From positions 4,712,001-4,776,000 of the forward strand of contig NZ_CP077062.1 of the NCBI RefSeq assembly GCF_019039255.1: DNA of 64,000 nt, written 5' to 3'. This stretch comes from Nocardioides panacis. GTDB lineage: Bacteria; Actinomycetota; Actinomycetes; Propionibacteriales; Nocardioidaceae. How positions within the stretch are numbered: the stretch's first letter is position 1; each line of letters opens with the position of its first letter. The translations under genes were made by a program, and so were the position numbers. Positions 7,329-16,183 of this stretch are shown here, piece by piece. The notes beneath the pieces were generated by a model, which had not been told where the DNA came from, did no database searches, and worked only from the letters and a program-made list of their open reading frames with translations.

Positions 7329-8180
7329 TCACCGCACCCGGAGCGCGTCGAACTCCATCCGCGGCTCGGCGAGGCGGTCCTGGGTCTGCACGATCCGCAG
7401 CTCCCGCTCGCCGGCCGCCGCGGTCGCCTCGACGACCGCGAACACCGCGGACGTGGTGCGTGCCAGGGCGTCCTCCAGCGCGCGTCCGTCGAGCAGGTGG
7501 GCGAGGAACACCGCCGTGGTGAGGTCGCCGGTGCCGTTGGGCGTGACCGGCAGGCGGGGGGTGCGGGTCCGCCAGGCCCCGTCCGGGGAGACCGCGACGA
7601 GGTCCAGGGCGTCGGCCGGGGTGTCGTCGAGGACCGCGGAGGTCACCAGCACGACGGACGGCCCGGTCGCCCGGACCCGGTCGGCGGCCTCGAGCAGCCC
7701 GGCGATCGTCGTCGACGTCGTGCCCGCCAGGTAGTCGAGCTCGAAGTGGTTGGGCGTGACCACGTCGGCGGCCGGCACCACCCGGTCGCGCATGAACTCC
7801 GGGATCCCGGCCCGCACGAACATCCCGCGGCCCACGTCGCCCATCACCGGGTCGCAGCAGTAGATCGCCCGCGGGTTGAGCGCCTTGACCCGAGCGACGG
7901 CGTCGAGGACCACCGCGCCGACGTCCTCGGCGCCCTGGTAGCCCGAGAGCACCGCCTCGCAGGTCTCGAACGCGCCGCGCTCCTCCACCCCGGCGATCAC
8001 CTCGGCGACGTCGTCGGCGGCCAGCAGCGGCCCGCGCCACGCGCCGTACCCGGTGTGGTTGGAGAAGTGCACGGTCATCACCGGCCAGACGACCTTGCCC
8101 AGCCGTTGCAGGGGGAACACCGCGGCGCTGTTGCCGGCGTGCCCGTAGGCGACGAGGGACTGGATCGACAGGATGCCCAT
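7329..8180 (-). CDS. pdxY: Pyridoxal kinase
   Basis: The 283-residue protein is a PfkB/ribokinase-superfamily vitamin B6 kinase that phosphorylates pyridoxal with ATP for PLP salvage. It opens with [27 protein letters not shown], the PdxY/PdxK substrate region (S-x-V-x-x-G-x-x-G-N). It also has CDPVMGD and the catalytic [16 protein letters not shown] with the base Asp at 219. Length is normal. The next gene upstream on the same strand (DODA-type dioxygenase) ends 9 bp before it, so the two may be cotranscribed, although no functional link is obvious. Confidence 0.92.
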   Translation of the reverse strand: MGILSIQSLVAYGHAGNSAAVFPLQRLGKVVWPVMTVHFSNHTGYGAWRGPLLAADDVAEVIAGVEERGAFETCEAVLSGYQGAEDVGAVVLDAVARVKALNPRAIYCCDPVMGDVGRGMFVRAGIPEFMRDRVVPAADVVTPNHFELDYLAGTTSTTIAGLLEAADRVRATGPSVVLVTSAVLDDTPADALDLVAVSPDGAWRTRTPRLPVTPNGTGDLTTAVFLAHLLDGRALEDALARTTSAVFAVVEATAAAGERELRIVQTQDRLAEPRMEFDALRVR

Positions 8181-8189
8181 GCGAGCAAC

Positions 8190-8984
8190 CTAGGCGACCT
8201 GCAGCGACCTCTTCGACAGCCCCATCCAGTAGCCGTCGACCACCTGGTCCCCGGGCGTCTCCGGGTCGGAGGCGGCGCCGAGCGTGATGAACAGCGGCGT
8301 GTAGTGCTCGACGGTCGGGTGCGCGTAGGGCATGCCCGGCGCCTTCGAGCGGTACGACGCGAGCTCGTCGACGTCGCCGCGGGCGAGGGCCTCCGCGGCC
8401 CAGGCGTCGAACTCGCGGGACCAGCCCGGGGCGGCCGCGTCGATGCGGAACTCGCGCAGGTAGGGCAGGCCGTGGGTGAGGAAGCCGGAGCCGATGATCA
8501 GCACGCCCTCGTCGCGCAGCGGGCGCAGCCGCTTGCCGAGCTCGAGCAGCCGGTAGGGGTCGTCGGTGGGCAGCGACATCTGCAGCACCGGGATGTCGGC
8601 GTCCGGGTACATGATCCGCAGCGGGACCCAGGCGCCGTGGTCGAGCCCGCGGCTGGTGTGCTGGTGGACCGGCTCGGTGTCCGGCATCATCGCGGCGACC
8701 CGGGCGGCCAGCGCGCTCGCGTCCGGGGTGGCGTAGGTCATCTCGTAGTAGCGCTGCGCGAAGCCGCCGAAGTCGTAGACCAGCGGGGTGCCCGGGCCGC
8801 TGGCCGAGAGCATCACGGGCGCGGACTCCCAGTGCGCGGAGACGATCAGGATCGCCTTCGGGCGGGGGAGGTCGGCCGACCAGGCGGCGAGCTGGCCGCT
8901 CCAGAGCGCGTCGTCGAGCAGCGGCGGGGCGCCGTGCCCGATGTAGAGCGCCGGCATCCGGCTGCTGGTGGTGATGTCGCTCAT
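8190..8984 (-). CDS. DODA-type extradiol ring-cleaving dioxygenase (YgiD/LigB family)
   Basis: The 264-residue cytoplasmic metalloenzyme matches the family of 4,5-DOPA extradiol dioxygenases and E. coli YgiD, which open catechol rings using Fe(II) or bind Zn. Metal ligands are visible as His17 (YIGHGAP), His51 (SAHWE), His near 115 (LDHGAWVPL), and HPTVEHYTPLF near 230. A 110-bp gap separates it from a divergent MarR-family gene, and a nested palindrome at 9024-9049 lies just upstream of it. Control by that regulator, perhaps released by an aromatic ligand, is likely but inferred. The natural substrate is unknown. Confidence 0.88.
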   Translation of the reverse strand: MSDITTSSRMPALYIGHGAPPLLDDALWSGQLAAWSADLPRPKAILIVSAHWESAPVMLSASGPGTPLVYDFGGFAQRYYEMTYATPDASALAARVAAMMPDTEPVHQHTSRGLDHGAWVPLRIMYPDADIPVLQMSLPTDDPYRLLELGKRLRPLRDEGVLIIGSGFLTHGLPYLREFRIDAAAPGWSREFDAWAAEALARGDVDELASYRSKAPGMPYAHPTVEHYTPLFITLGAASDPETPGDQVVDGYWMGLSKRSLQVA

Positions 8985-9023
8985 GACGCCCTCCTGGGAA
9001 CTCGTGGTGAGCCGACTGTAGCC

Positions 9024-9049
9024 CGATAAAGTTGAAGCATCAAGTATCG
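9024..9049. promoter_or_regulatory. Candidate MarR operator
   Basis: Two nested inverted repeats, CGATA...TATCG (outer, 9024-9028 and 9045-9049) and TTGA-AGCA-TCAA (inner, 9032-9043), lie in the gap between the divergent dioxygenase (start 8984) and MarR gene (start 9095). The AT-rich palindrome stands out in this GC-rich sequence. Its position 40-65 bp upstream of the dioxygenase start fits a repressor site. Confidence 0.55.
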
Positions 9050-9094
9050 GCGAGGTGACGACGTCGACGACCGGTCGGCCCCTAGGCTGGGCGC

Positions 9095-9565
9095 ATGACG
9101 CGATGGCTGGACGAGGACGAGCTGCAGGCGTGGCTCAAGCTCGCCGGGGTGATGCTCAAGCTGGCCCCGACCCTGGACTCCCAGCTGCAGCGCGACTCCG
9201 AGCTCACGCACTTCGACTACCTGTGCCTGGCGATGCTCTCCGAGAGCGACGACCGCACCCTGCGGATGAGCGAGCTCGCCACCCAGGTGAACGCCAGCCT
9301 GTCGCGGCTCTCGCACGTGATCAGCAAGCTGGAGAAGCGCGGCTGGGTGGCCCGCCGGCCGTCCCCCGACAGTCGCCGGGTCACCTTGGTCACGCTGACC
9401 GAGGCGGGGTGGCAGGTGCTCGTCGCGGCCGCTCCCGGGCACGTCGAGACCGTGCGCGAGCTGGTCTTCGACGACCTGTCGCGCGAGGACGTCGCCGCGC
9501 TGACCCGGGTGGCCGGCCACATCGTGGAGCGCATCGAGGCGTCCCGCCTCAAGTCCACCTGCTGA
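9095..9565 (+). CDS. MarR-family transcriptional regulator
   Basis: The 156-residue protein has the MarR winged helix. The recognition region is LRMSELATQVNASLSRLSHVISKLEKRGWVARR (about 56-88), followed by the wing SPDSRRVTLVTLTEAGWQVL. Helices at both ends should form the dimer interface. Such proteins repress neighbouring genes until a phenolic or oxidant ligand binds. It is divergent from the DODA dioxygenase gene and the palindrome between them is a plausible shared operator. Start ATG 9095 precedes a conserved N-terminal helix. Confidence 0.88.
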   Translation: MTRWLDEDELQAWLKLAGVMLKLAPTLDSQLQRDSELTHFDYLCLAMLSESDDRTLRMSELATQVNASLSRLSHVISKLEKRGWVARRPSPDSRRVTLVTLTEAGWQVLVAAAPGHVETVRELVFDDLSREDVAALTRVAGHIVERIEASRLKSTC

Positions 9566-9604
9566 CCCGCACCCGTCCGCCGGTGTCGCGCCTGCCGAGG
9601 GCCA

Positions 9605-9639
9605 TTGTTTGTCTATCGATCTCGTCTACAATCGGCGGA
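9605..9639 (+). promoter_or_regulatory. Strong promoter for a leaderless sulfotransferase mRNA
   Basis: TTGTTT (9605-9610), a 16-bp spacer and TACAAT (9627-9632) form a near-consensus housekeeping promoter in an AT-rich island. The ATG at 9639 begins six bases after the -10 box, where transcription should start, and no Shine-Dalgarno sequence is seen, so the mRNA is probably leaderless. Confidence 0.7.
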
Positions 9640-10649
9640 TGGTGCGGACACTCCCCGGCTCGTCGCAGGCACCCCGCGGCGGACGCCTCCCCGACTTCCT
9701 GCTCGTCGGTGCTCCCAAGGCCGGTACGACGGCGCTGCACGGCGCGCTGGCCGGACATCCCGAGCTGTTCCTCAGCGGGGTCAAGGAGCCGAAGTACTAC
9801 CTGTGCGGGGACAGCCCGCCGCCGGCGTACAAGGGACCGGGCGACGCGCACAGCAACCGCGAGTGGATCTGGCAGCGGCAGCGCTACCTGGACCTGTTCG
9901 CGGACGCCGGCGACGACCAGCAGGCCGGCGAGAGCACGCCGTTCTACCTCTACCACCGCGACGCGCGCCGCCGGATCGCCGCCGACCTGCCGCGCGCCAG
10001 GCTGGTCACGGTGCTGCGGGACCCGGTCGACCGGGCGTACTCCAACTGGATGCACCTGTGGGCCGACGGCCTCGAGCCGTGCGCCGACGTCGTGGAGGCG
10101 TGCGCCCGCGAGGCGCAGCGCGTCGACGAGGGCTGGGCGCCGTTCTGGCACTACCGGGGGCTCGGGATGTACGGCCGGCAGCTGGCCGACCTCTTCGAGC
10201 ACTTCCCGCGCGAGCAGGTGCTGGTGCTGCGCTACCGCGACCTCGTCGACGAGCCGCGGGACTCCCTGAACCGGGTCTGCCGGTTCCTGGGGGTCGCCGA
10301 GGACGTGGTCACCGAGATCCCGTCGGGCAACTCCAAGCCGTTCGTGAACCCCAGCGTGCGCACCCGGATGCTGGGTCCGGTGGTGCGGGCCGGAGCCGCG
10401 GCCGGCCAGTTCCTGCCGCCCCAGGCCTGGCGCACGGCGAGCCGGCCGATCATCGGGCAGCTGCACCAGCGTGGCAACCCGGAGCGCCCGCGGCTGACCC
10501 CCGAGCAGGGCGAGGTGCTGCGCGAGCCGTTCCTGGACGACATCGCCCTGCTGGAGCAGGTCACCGGGGAGTCCTACGACGACTGGCGCACCCACCGCGC
10601 CGGCGACACGTTCCACACCCGGCAGTCCCAGAGGACCGCCACCGGCTGA
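9639..10649 (+). CDS. PAPS-dependent sulfotransferase
   Basis: The 336-residue protein belongs to the P-loop sulfotransferase family, which moves sulfate from PAPS to a hydroxyl or amine. The 5'-phosphosulfate loop GAPKAGTTALHGAL (24-37) and the 3'-phosphate loop RDPVDRAYSNWMHL (from about 127) are intact. A downstream region RYRDLVDEPRDSLNRVCRFLGV is typical of NodH/heparan-type members. The acceptor is unknown. An in-frame upstream start would overlap the promoter box TTGTTT...TACAAT, so ATG 9639 is preferred and the message may be leaderless. It stands alone, convergent with the beta-propeller-like gene. Confidence 0.88.
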   Translation: MVRTLPGSSQAPRGGRLPDFLLVGAPKAGTTALHGALAGHPELFLSGVKEPKYYLCGDSPPPAYKGPGDAHSNREWIWQRQRYLDLFADAGDDQQAGESTPFYLYHRDARRRIAADLPRARLVTVLRDPVDRAYSNWMHLWADGLEPCADVVEACAREAQRVDEGWAPFWHYRGLGMYGRQLADLFEHFPREQVLVLRYRDLVDEPRDSLNRVCRFLGVAEDVVTEIPSGNSKPFVNPSVRTRMLGPVVRAGAAAGQFLPPQAWRTASRPIIGQLHQRGNPERPRLTPEQGEVLREPFLDDIALLEQVTGESYDDWRTHRAGDTFHTRQSQRTATG

Positions 10650-10668
10650 GCGGGCTCGGGACCGACCG

Positions 10669-11556
10669 TCAGCCGGACACGCTGGTCATCAGGTCGTGCG
10701 CCCCGTCGGGCCGGGCGGCCTCGAAGTAGAACCTCGTGGCACCGTCGGGCAGCGGCACCGCCGCGACGTAGCGCAGCGCCCCGTCGCTGTGCGGCGACCG
10801 GACCACCGGCCCCTCCTCCGCGACGAGCCTGCGGCCGTCGGTGGACCGCGCCACCCCGGTGACCTCGTGCCAGTTGTCCTCGGCGCGCGCGCGTCCGTCG
10901 TACAGGACGACGAGGGGCTCCTCGGAGAGCACCGCGGTGACCCGGGTGCCGCGCTGGTCCCACGTGCCGTCGGTGGGGGCGAGCACGGTGCCGTGCCAGT
11001 CCCACGACAGGCCGTCGGCGCTGGTCGCGAAGGCCGTGGTCATCCGGTCCTCGTGGCCCGGCTCGGTGAGCGGGTGCACGCAGACCCACATCCGCCAGCC
11101 GGTCGCGTCGACCAGCACGACCGGGTCCTTCACGGCGACGTCGGGCGACCCGGGGAGCACCACGGTCCGGGTGCCCGTCACGAGGCCGGCCGGCTCGTCG
11201 GCGTCGACGGCCTCGATCCACCAGTGCTTGGAGTCCGGCGTCGCGCAGGAGACGTAGAGCCGCCAGCCACCGTCGGGGCGGCGCACCAGCACCGGACGTT
11301 CGAACGACTCGGCGCCGAAGTCGTCGCGCCGCACCTCGGCGACGGTGACGAAGTGCTCGCCGTCGTCGGAGCGGGCGACCACCACGGAGACGCCCCGACC
11401 CTCGCGCAGCGGCCGCCGGACGCGGTAGGTCAGCCAGTAGACGCCGTCCACCAGGACCGCGCTCGCGGCACCGGACCAGTTGCCCGGCTCGTGACCGGGA
11501 GCGGGCACCACGACGGTGGCGTCCTCGAAGCGGGGAAGGGCGAGAGTCTGCGTCAT
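10669..11556 (-). CDS. Glycosidase-like five-bladed beta-propeller protein (GH43/GH32-type fold)
   Basis: The 295-residue protein has repeated blade-like strands (VDGVYWLTYRVRRP, ARSDDGEHFVTV, ERPVLVRRPDGGWRLYVSC, VKDPVVLVDATGWRMWVC, ATSADGLSWDWHGT, EEPLVVLYDGRA). This is the pattern of five-bladed propellers of GH43, GH32 and GH130 relatives. A lone Asp in VKDPVV and Glu in VLSEEP could be catalytic, but I cannot prove the triad. There is no signal peptide, so it should be cytoplasmic. No sugar transporter or regulator is next to it, so the substrate is unknown. TAGTAT lies seven bases before the ATG, which suggests a leaderless mRNA. Confidence 0.6.
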   Translation of the reverse strand: MTQTLALPRFEDATVVVPAPGHEPGNWSGAASAVLVDGVYWLTYRVRRPLREGRGVSVVVARSDDGEHFVTVAEVRRDDFGAESFERPVLVRRPDGGWRLYVSCATPDSKHWWIEAVDADEPAGLVTGTRTVVLPGSPDVAVKDPVVLVDATGWRMWVCVHPLTEPGHEDRMTTAFATSADGLSWDWHGTVLAPTDGTWDQRGTRVTAVLSEEPLVVLYDGRARAEDNWHEVTGVARSTDGRRLVAEEGPVVRSPHSDGALRYVAAVPLPDGATRFYFEAARPDGAHDLMTSVSG

Positions 11557-11569
11557 GCAGCAAATACTA
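11557..11569 (-). promoter_or_regulatory. -10 element placing transcription start at the ATG of the beta-propeller gene
   Basis: On the minus strand TAGTAT (11569-11564) is followed by seven bases and then the start codon at 11556. This spacing predicts a leaderless message. No convincing -35 hexamer is seen, so confidence is moderate. Confidence 0.45.
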
Positions 11570-11592
11570 CTGAAGAAGTCGACAAATCTGGG

Positions 11593-12177
11593 TCATCGGT
11601 CGAGCCACTTCGTCGCGGCGGGGTCCGGACGCCAGTCCGCGAGCCGGTCGAGCAGCGCGCCCGGGGCGTCCGCCGAGAGCACCAGGGCCCGGTGCCGCTC
11701 CGACACGAACCGCTCGGTGACGGTGTGGTCGAAGAACGCCAGCAGCGGCGCGAAGAACCCCTCGACGTCGAGCAGACCGCTCGGCTTGCTCTGCAGGCCG
11801 AGCTGCGACCAGGTCAGGATCTCGGCCAGCTCCTCGAGCGTGCCGAAGCCGCCGGGCAGCGCCACGAACCCGTCGGACAGCGTGGCCATCATCGCCTTGC
11901 GCTCGTGCATCGAGGTGGTGACCCGCAGCTCGGTGAGCCCGGGGTGCGCCACCTCGCGGTCGACGAGGTGCTGCGGGATCACCCCGACGACCTCGCCCCC
12001 GGCGGCGAGCGCGGCGTCCGCGACCGTGCCCATCAACCCGACGCTGGCGCCGCCGTACACCAGGCGCAGGCCGCGGCTGGCGACCTCGCGGCCCAGCGCC
12101 GCCGCTGCGTCCGTGTACGACGGGCGCGCGCCCGGGCTCGAGCCGCTGAACACGCACACGGTGCGCAGCCCGGTCAC
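11593..12177 (-). CDS. LOG-family protein (TIGR00730 Rossmann fold)
   Basis: The 194-residue protein has the diagnostic LOG motifs: MHERKA (90-95) and [10 protein letters not shown] (108-117) for nucleotide binding and catalysis, with an N-terminal Rossmann strand ([11 protein letters not shown]). Family members hydrolyse nucleoside 5'-monophosphates to base and ribose 5-phosphate, and some release active cytokinins. In most actinobacteria the cellular role is unclear. The GTG start at 12177 overlaps the ung stop (GTGA), so it is translationally coupled to ung, which hints at a nucleotide clean-up pair (inference). Confidence 0.88.
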   Translation of the reverse strand: MTGLRTVCVFSGSSPGARPSYTDAAAALGREVASRGLRLVYGGASVGLMGTVADAALAAGGEVVGVIPQHLVDREVAHPGLTELRVTTSMHERKAMMATLSDGFVALPGGFGTLEELAEILTWSQLGLQSKPSGLLDVEGFFAPLLAFFDHTVTERFVSERHRALVLSADAPGALLDRLADWRPDPAATKWLDR

Positions 12178-12869
12178 GGGAGCCGCCAGTCCACGGGCCT
12201 GCCGCCCTGCTGCTCGAGCAGGCTGTTCACGCGGCTGAACGGACGCGACCCGAAGAACCCGCGCGACGCGGACAGCGGGCTGGGGTGCACCGACTCGACC
12301 CACGGCACCGCGCCGAGCACCGGCTTGACGCCCTGGGCGTCCCGGCCCCAGAGCACCGCCGCCAGCGGGCCGCCCCGGGCGGCGAGCACCTCGATGGCGC
12401 GCTCGGTGACCGCCTCCCAGCCGCGACCACGGTGCGAGGCCGGCTCGCCCGGCCGGACCGTGAGGCAGCGGTTCAGCAGCATCACGCCCTGCTCGAACCA
12501 CGGCGTGAGGTCGCCGTTCGACGGCGGCGGGCAGCCGAGGTCGTCGACGAGCTCCTTGTAGATGTTGACCAGGCTCTTGGGCAGCGGCCGCACGTCCGGG
12601 GCCACCGAGAACGACAGGCCGACGGCGTGCCCCGGGGTGGGGTAGGGGTCCTGCCCGAGCACGAGCACCCGCACCTCGGCCAGCGGCCGGCTGAACGCGC
12701 GCAGCACGTGGTCGCCGGGCGGGAGGTAGGTGTGCCCGGCGCGCACCTCGGCGCGCAGGAACTCGCCCATCGCGGTGATCTGCCCGTCCACCGGCGCCAG
12801 CGCCTCGGCCCAGTCCGGTGCGACCAGCCCCCGTGCCACCAGCGTCGCCAACCCCGTCGTCCCCGTCAT
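12174..12869 (-). CDS. ung: Uracil-DNA glycosylase, family 1
   Basis: The 231-residue protein excises uracil from DNA as the first step of base excision repair. The water-activating loop GQDPYP (72-77, catalytic Asp74) and the leucine-intercalation loop HPSPLSA (from His195) are both intact, as is [16 protein letters not shown] for uracil recognition. Length is normal for family 1. It is the first gene of a two-gene unit with the LOG-family gene. Upstream, 12870-12994 holds no gene, only G/C-rich sequence. Confidence 0.95.
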   Translation of the reverse strand: MTGTTGLATLVARGLVAPDWAEALAPVDGQITAMGEFLRAEVRAGHTYLPPGDHVLRAFSRPLAEVRVLVLGQDPYPTPGHAVGLSFSVAPDVRPLPKSLVNIYKELVDDLGCPPPSNGDLTPWFEQGVMLLNRCLTVRPGEPASHRGRGWEAVTERAIEVLAARGGPLAAVLWGRDAQGVKPVLGAVPWVESVHPSPLSASRGFFGSRPFSRVNSLLEQQGGRPVDWRLP

Positions 12870-12994
12870 CCCCCCACCCTTTCATCCGGCACCGGGTGCT
12901 CTTCAGCGGGCTCAGGGGTCACGTTCGGTCACCCTCGTCGGAGGGACGTCCACCGGCGCGTGCCGACGGCGCCTCCTGGACGGGCTGAGCCGGC

Positions 12995-13886
12995 TCAGCG
13001 CCGCAGGGCGGCGACCACGGCGCGGGCGTCGGCCCGCATCCCGGAGGCGAACGGGTGGTAGGCCAGCGCCTTCTGCCGGTCGTTGACGCTGCCGTTGACC
13101 CACGGGTCCCGCGCGCAGATGTCGTGCCCGCGCGAGGCGGCGTACATGTCGACGAACGTGGTGCCCGTCCGGCGGGCCGCCGTCTTCAGCGCGGTGTCCA
13201 GGGTCCGGCTGATCCGCCGGCCCTCCGCGTAGTCGCCCGCGGCCAGCGGCAGCCCGACGCAGGTGCCGTGCTCGGGGGCCAAGCGCAGGTAGCCGACCAG
13301 CAGGACCTTCGCCCGCGGGGCCTTCGCCCGGATCGCCAGCAGGGAGGCGGCGACCCGGCGGCTGATCGTGGTGACGGCGGCGTCGAGGTCCGGGCCGCGG
13401 GCGGCGAGCTCGCGGGCGCACGGCGAGCCCTGCGGGTCCGAGGCGCGCAGCCGCGTGCAGGTGCTCACCAGGGTGGAGAACAGCCCGAGGTCGTTCCCGC
13501 CGATGCCCAGCGTGACCAGGTCGGTGTCGGCGGTGACCGCGCGCAGCTGCGGCGGGATGCGGGCGTCGCCGAACGTCCGCTGCACCCCGGTCAGGTCGCG
13601 GGTGTCGGCGCCGCTGCAGGTCACGTCGACGAGCTTGCGGGCGTTCACCGCGTCCGCCACCAGGCTGGGGTAGTTGTGGTCGGAGCGCGCGCAGCCGCCG
13701 GCCAGGTCGGTCGTCGGGATCAGCGGACCGGCCGAGTAGGAGTCGCCCAGGGCGACGTACCTCCCGATCGACGGGGGGGCTCGGGCTCGACGCGGCCGGG
13801 TCCGGCGTGGCTGCCGTGCCCTGGGTGCAGCCGGACACCAGCAGGGCGGCCGCGACCACGGCCGTGGTCAGACGGGCGAGGTGCAT
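12995..13886 (-). CDS. Secreted SGNH/GDSL-hydrolase lipoprotein, one-base frameshift
   Basis: Two frames together encode one protein of about 296 residues. The N-terminus MHLARLTTAVVAAALLVSGC is a lipoprotein signal with lipobox LVSGC (Cys20). A low-complexity linker reaches a seven-G run (13773-13779). After it the frame changes, and dropping one base joins the linker to SIGRYVALGDSYSAG with catalytic Ser49. GGNDLG (the Asn of SGNH) and a C-terminal YHPFASGM (catalytic His) follow. The family includes lipases and esterases of the cell envelope. GGAGGA five bases before ATG 13886 sets the start. The break is at a homopolymer, so sequencing error is more likely than a real pseudogene. Confidence 0.8.
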
Positions 13887-13915
13887 CGGGGTCCTCCGTC
13901 TGTCCTCGGGGTGGG

Positions 13916-14705
13916 TCATCGTGGGTACGTCGCGACGAGGTCCCGGCGCACGAGCCGGGCGGCCGCCACGAGTCGCAGCAGCACCGCCGAGGTGATCGCC
14001 TGACCCGCCATCAGGCCGATCAGCACCAGGATCTGCGCGGCGCCGGCCTCGAGCGGCGTGCCGCCACCGAGCAGGACGCCGACGAACGCGCCGGGGAGCG
14101 TCACGAGGCCGACGGTACGGGTCTGGTCCAAGCCCGGGGTGAGCGCCTCGCGGGCGGTCGGGGCGATCACCTCGAAGGCGGCCTCGGGGCTGCTCAGCCC
14201 GATCGCCAGCGCGGCCTCGTAGGTGCCGAAGTGCCCGGCGAGCTCGTCGAACGCGCGCCGTCCGGTCAGGGTCGAGGCGGTCATCATGTTGCCGACCACG
14301 ATGCCGGCGATCGGGATGATGCCCGGTCCGTTGAACGGCACCACGCCCGAGGCGAAGATCAGCGCGAGCACCGGGGCGATCCCGCTGGCGATGGCCAGCC
14401 CGACCCACGGCATCTGGGCCCGCGGGGTGCGGAGCCGGCCGGTCGAGGTGATCGTCGCGACCACGAACATCAGCACCACGAAGGCCAGGGAGAGCCAGAC
14501 GCTGGCCAGGGCGGCGGCGATCACCAGCGAGACCAGGGCGAGCTGCACCACGGCGCGCAGGGCGGCCGTCGGGTAGCTGCGCTCGGTGCCCAGCCGGCCG
14601 ACGACCGCGGCCACGACCGCGACGCCGACGAGGGCGACCAGGACGACCGCGAGCCGCCAGTCGGGGGGTGACGGCGGCGTTCGTGCTCGCGGCGGCGAGC
14701 CTCAC
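13916..14705 (-). CDS. FetB-like ABC transporter permease (UPF0014), one-base frameshift
   Basis: The protein has about seven hydrophobic helices and matches the FetB/YbbM permease family, associated in E. coli with iron export and oxidative-stress resistance. The main frame begins in the middle of the first helix. Removing one base from the six-G run at 14663-14668 joins it to a GTG start at 14705, giving an N-terminus MRLAAAS...TPDWRLAVVLVALVG and about 262 residues. That GTG lies one base past the stop of the upstream hydrolase gene, as expected for an operon. No FetA-type ATPase is adjacent. Motifs such as GNMMTASTLTGRR and PGAFVGVLLGG are typical of the family. Confidence 0.78.
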
Positions 14706-14706
14706 C

Positions 14707-16116
14707 TCATCGCTTCTTCGGTGCCAGCGTCCGGCTGCCGGCCGAGCCGTAGCGCCGGGCCGGGTTCGCACCGATGGTGGTCCTGGACGCCGAGCGGGCC
14801 GGTGCCTTCGCCGGCTTCCCTACGGCCGCCTTCTTCGCGGTGGCCTTCCGCGCAGCTGGCTTCGTCGGGGTGGCCTTGGTGGCGGTGGCCTTCCTCGTGG
14901 TGGCCCGGGTGGCGGCCGCCGTGGCAGCCGCGGCCGCGGTCCGCTTGGTCGCGGCGCTCCTGCCCGCCGCGGTCTTCCGCGAGGCCGCGTTCTTCCGGGT
15001 CGCGGCGGACGTCGCCCGCGCCCCGGGGGTGGGCCGGTCGGCCGCCGCCGAGGAGTGCGCGTCGATCCACTCGTCGATGATCCGCCACGTGGTGCCGCGC
15101 GCCGCCCGGCCGGTGAGCATGCCGAGGTGGCCGCCGGGGACGATCTCGAAGCGCAGGTCGTCGACGCCGGTGACCAGGTCGACGATCGGCCGCACGCACC
15201 CGACCGGCGCGATGCCGTCGCCGGCGCCGGCGAACGCGAGCAGCGGCGCGGTGACGTCGGCCAGCCGGATCTCCCGGTCGTCCATCGTCACCGACCCGGA
15301 CGCGAGCTGGTTGCCCTTGAGCAGCCGGTGGTAGAGCTGCCCGAACGTCCGGCCGGGGTAGGCGATCATCTTCGCGGTGAACCGGTCGACGGCCTCGACC
15401 TGGGCGAGGAAGTCGGCGTCGTCGAGCTTGGCGGCCAGCGCGATCGGCTTGGTCACCAGCTTGTTGAACGAGGACAGCTGGAAGGCCCGCTTGACCAGCG
15501 GCTTGGGGAGCCCGCCCATCAGCCGGTAGGACTGGGTGACCAGCCCGGCGCGCTCGCCGGTGACGCCCAGGAACGGGCGGAGCGGCGCGACCAGCGGCAC
15601 CTGCGTGACGTCGACGGGGGCGCCGACCGAGGTCAGCGAGCCGATCGGCAGGTCCGGGCGGTCCGCCGCGGTGAGCAGCGCGAAGATCCCGCCCAGGCTC
15701 CAGCCGACGACGTGCACCGGACGGCCGCCGGCGTGCGCGCTGACCTCCTCGATCGCCCGGGGGACGACCTCGTCGACCCAGTGCTCCATGCCCAGGCCCC
15801 GGTTGGCGAAGGAGACCTCGCCGTACTCCACGAGGTACGTCGGGCGGCCGGCCTCCACGAGGTGCTCGACCAGCGAGCACCCGCGGCGCAGGTCGAAGCA
15901 GATCGCCGGCGCGGCCAGCGGGGTGACCAGCAGGACCGGGTCGCCGTGCTCGCGTGCCGAGGCCCGCGGCCGGTAGTGGTAGACCTCCCGCAGCACGCCC
16001 TCGTCGATCAGCGTGCGGGGCATCGGGCGGAGATCGGCCAGGCCGCCGTACAACATCTTGTGCGCGACGTTGGCGGCTGCCGAGACGATCTGGTCCGGCT
16101 TCGGGATCAGATCCAT
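14707..16116 (-). CDS. PHA synthase/depolymerase-like alpha/beta hydrolase with histone H1-like tail
   Basis: The 469-residue protein combines two parts. Residues 1-356 form an alpha/beta hydrolase related to polyhydroxyalkanoate synthases, with nucleophile Ser140 in GWSLGG (a Cys in true PhaC), Asp300 in AGAGDGIAP and His330 in GGHLGM. Residues 357-469 are a Lys/Ala/Thr/Arg-rich, unstructured tail full of TRK, KAT and KAA repeats, like histone H1 and PhaM-type DNA- or granule-binding tails. The Ser in place of Cys suggests a hydrolase or acyl transferase rather than a polymerase. The tail may bind DNA, polyphosphate or PHA granules (inference). It heads a run with the FetB-like gene. Confidence 0.8.
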   Translation of the reverse strand: MDLIPKPDQIVSAAANVAHKMLYGGLADLRPMPRTLIDEGVLREVYHYRPRASAREHGDPVLLVTPLAAPAICFDLRRGCSLVEHLVEAGRPTYLVEYGEVSFANRGLGMEHWVDEVVPRAIEEVSAHAGGRPVHVVGWSLGGIFALLTAADRPDLPIGSLTSVGAPVDVTQVPLVAPLRPFLGVTGERAGLVTQSYRLMGGLPKPLVKRAFQLSSFNKLVTKPIALAAKLDDADFLAQVEAVDRFTAKMIAYPGRTFGQLYHRLLKGNQLASGSVTMDDREIRLADVTAPLLAFAGAGDGIAPVGCVRPIVDLVTGVDDLRFEIVPGGHLGMLTGRAARGTTWRIIDEWIDAHSSAAADRPTPGARATSAATRKNAASRKTAAGRSAATKRTAAAAATAAATRATTRKATATKATPTKPAARKATAKKAAVGKPAKAPARSASRTTIGANPARRYGSAGSRTLAPKKR

Positions 16117-16183
16117 GAGCTGAAGTTACCAGCGGGTCGGTCCCGTCGGTCCGGTCTGTGCGCAGCGTCTCGGTGGCGGCGGC

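Noticed and set aside
14707-16116. True PHA synthase (phaC)
   Set aside because: The nucleophile elbow is GWSLGG with Ser, whereas PhaC requires Cys in GxCxG, and no phaA, phaB or phasin genes are present.
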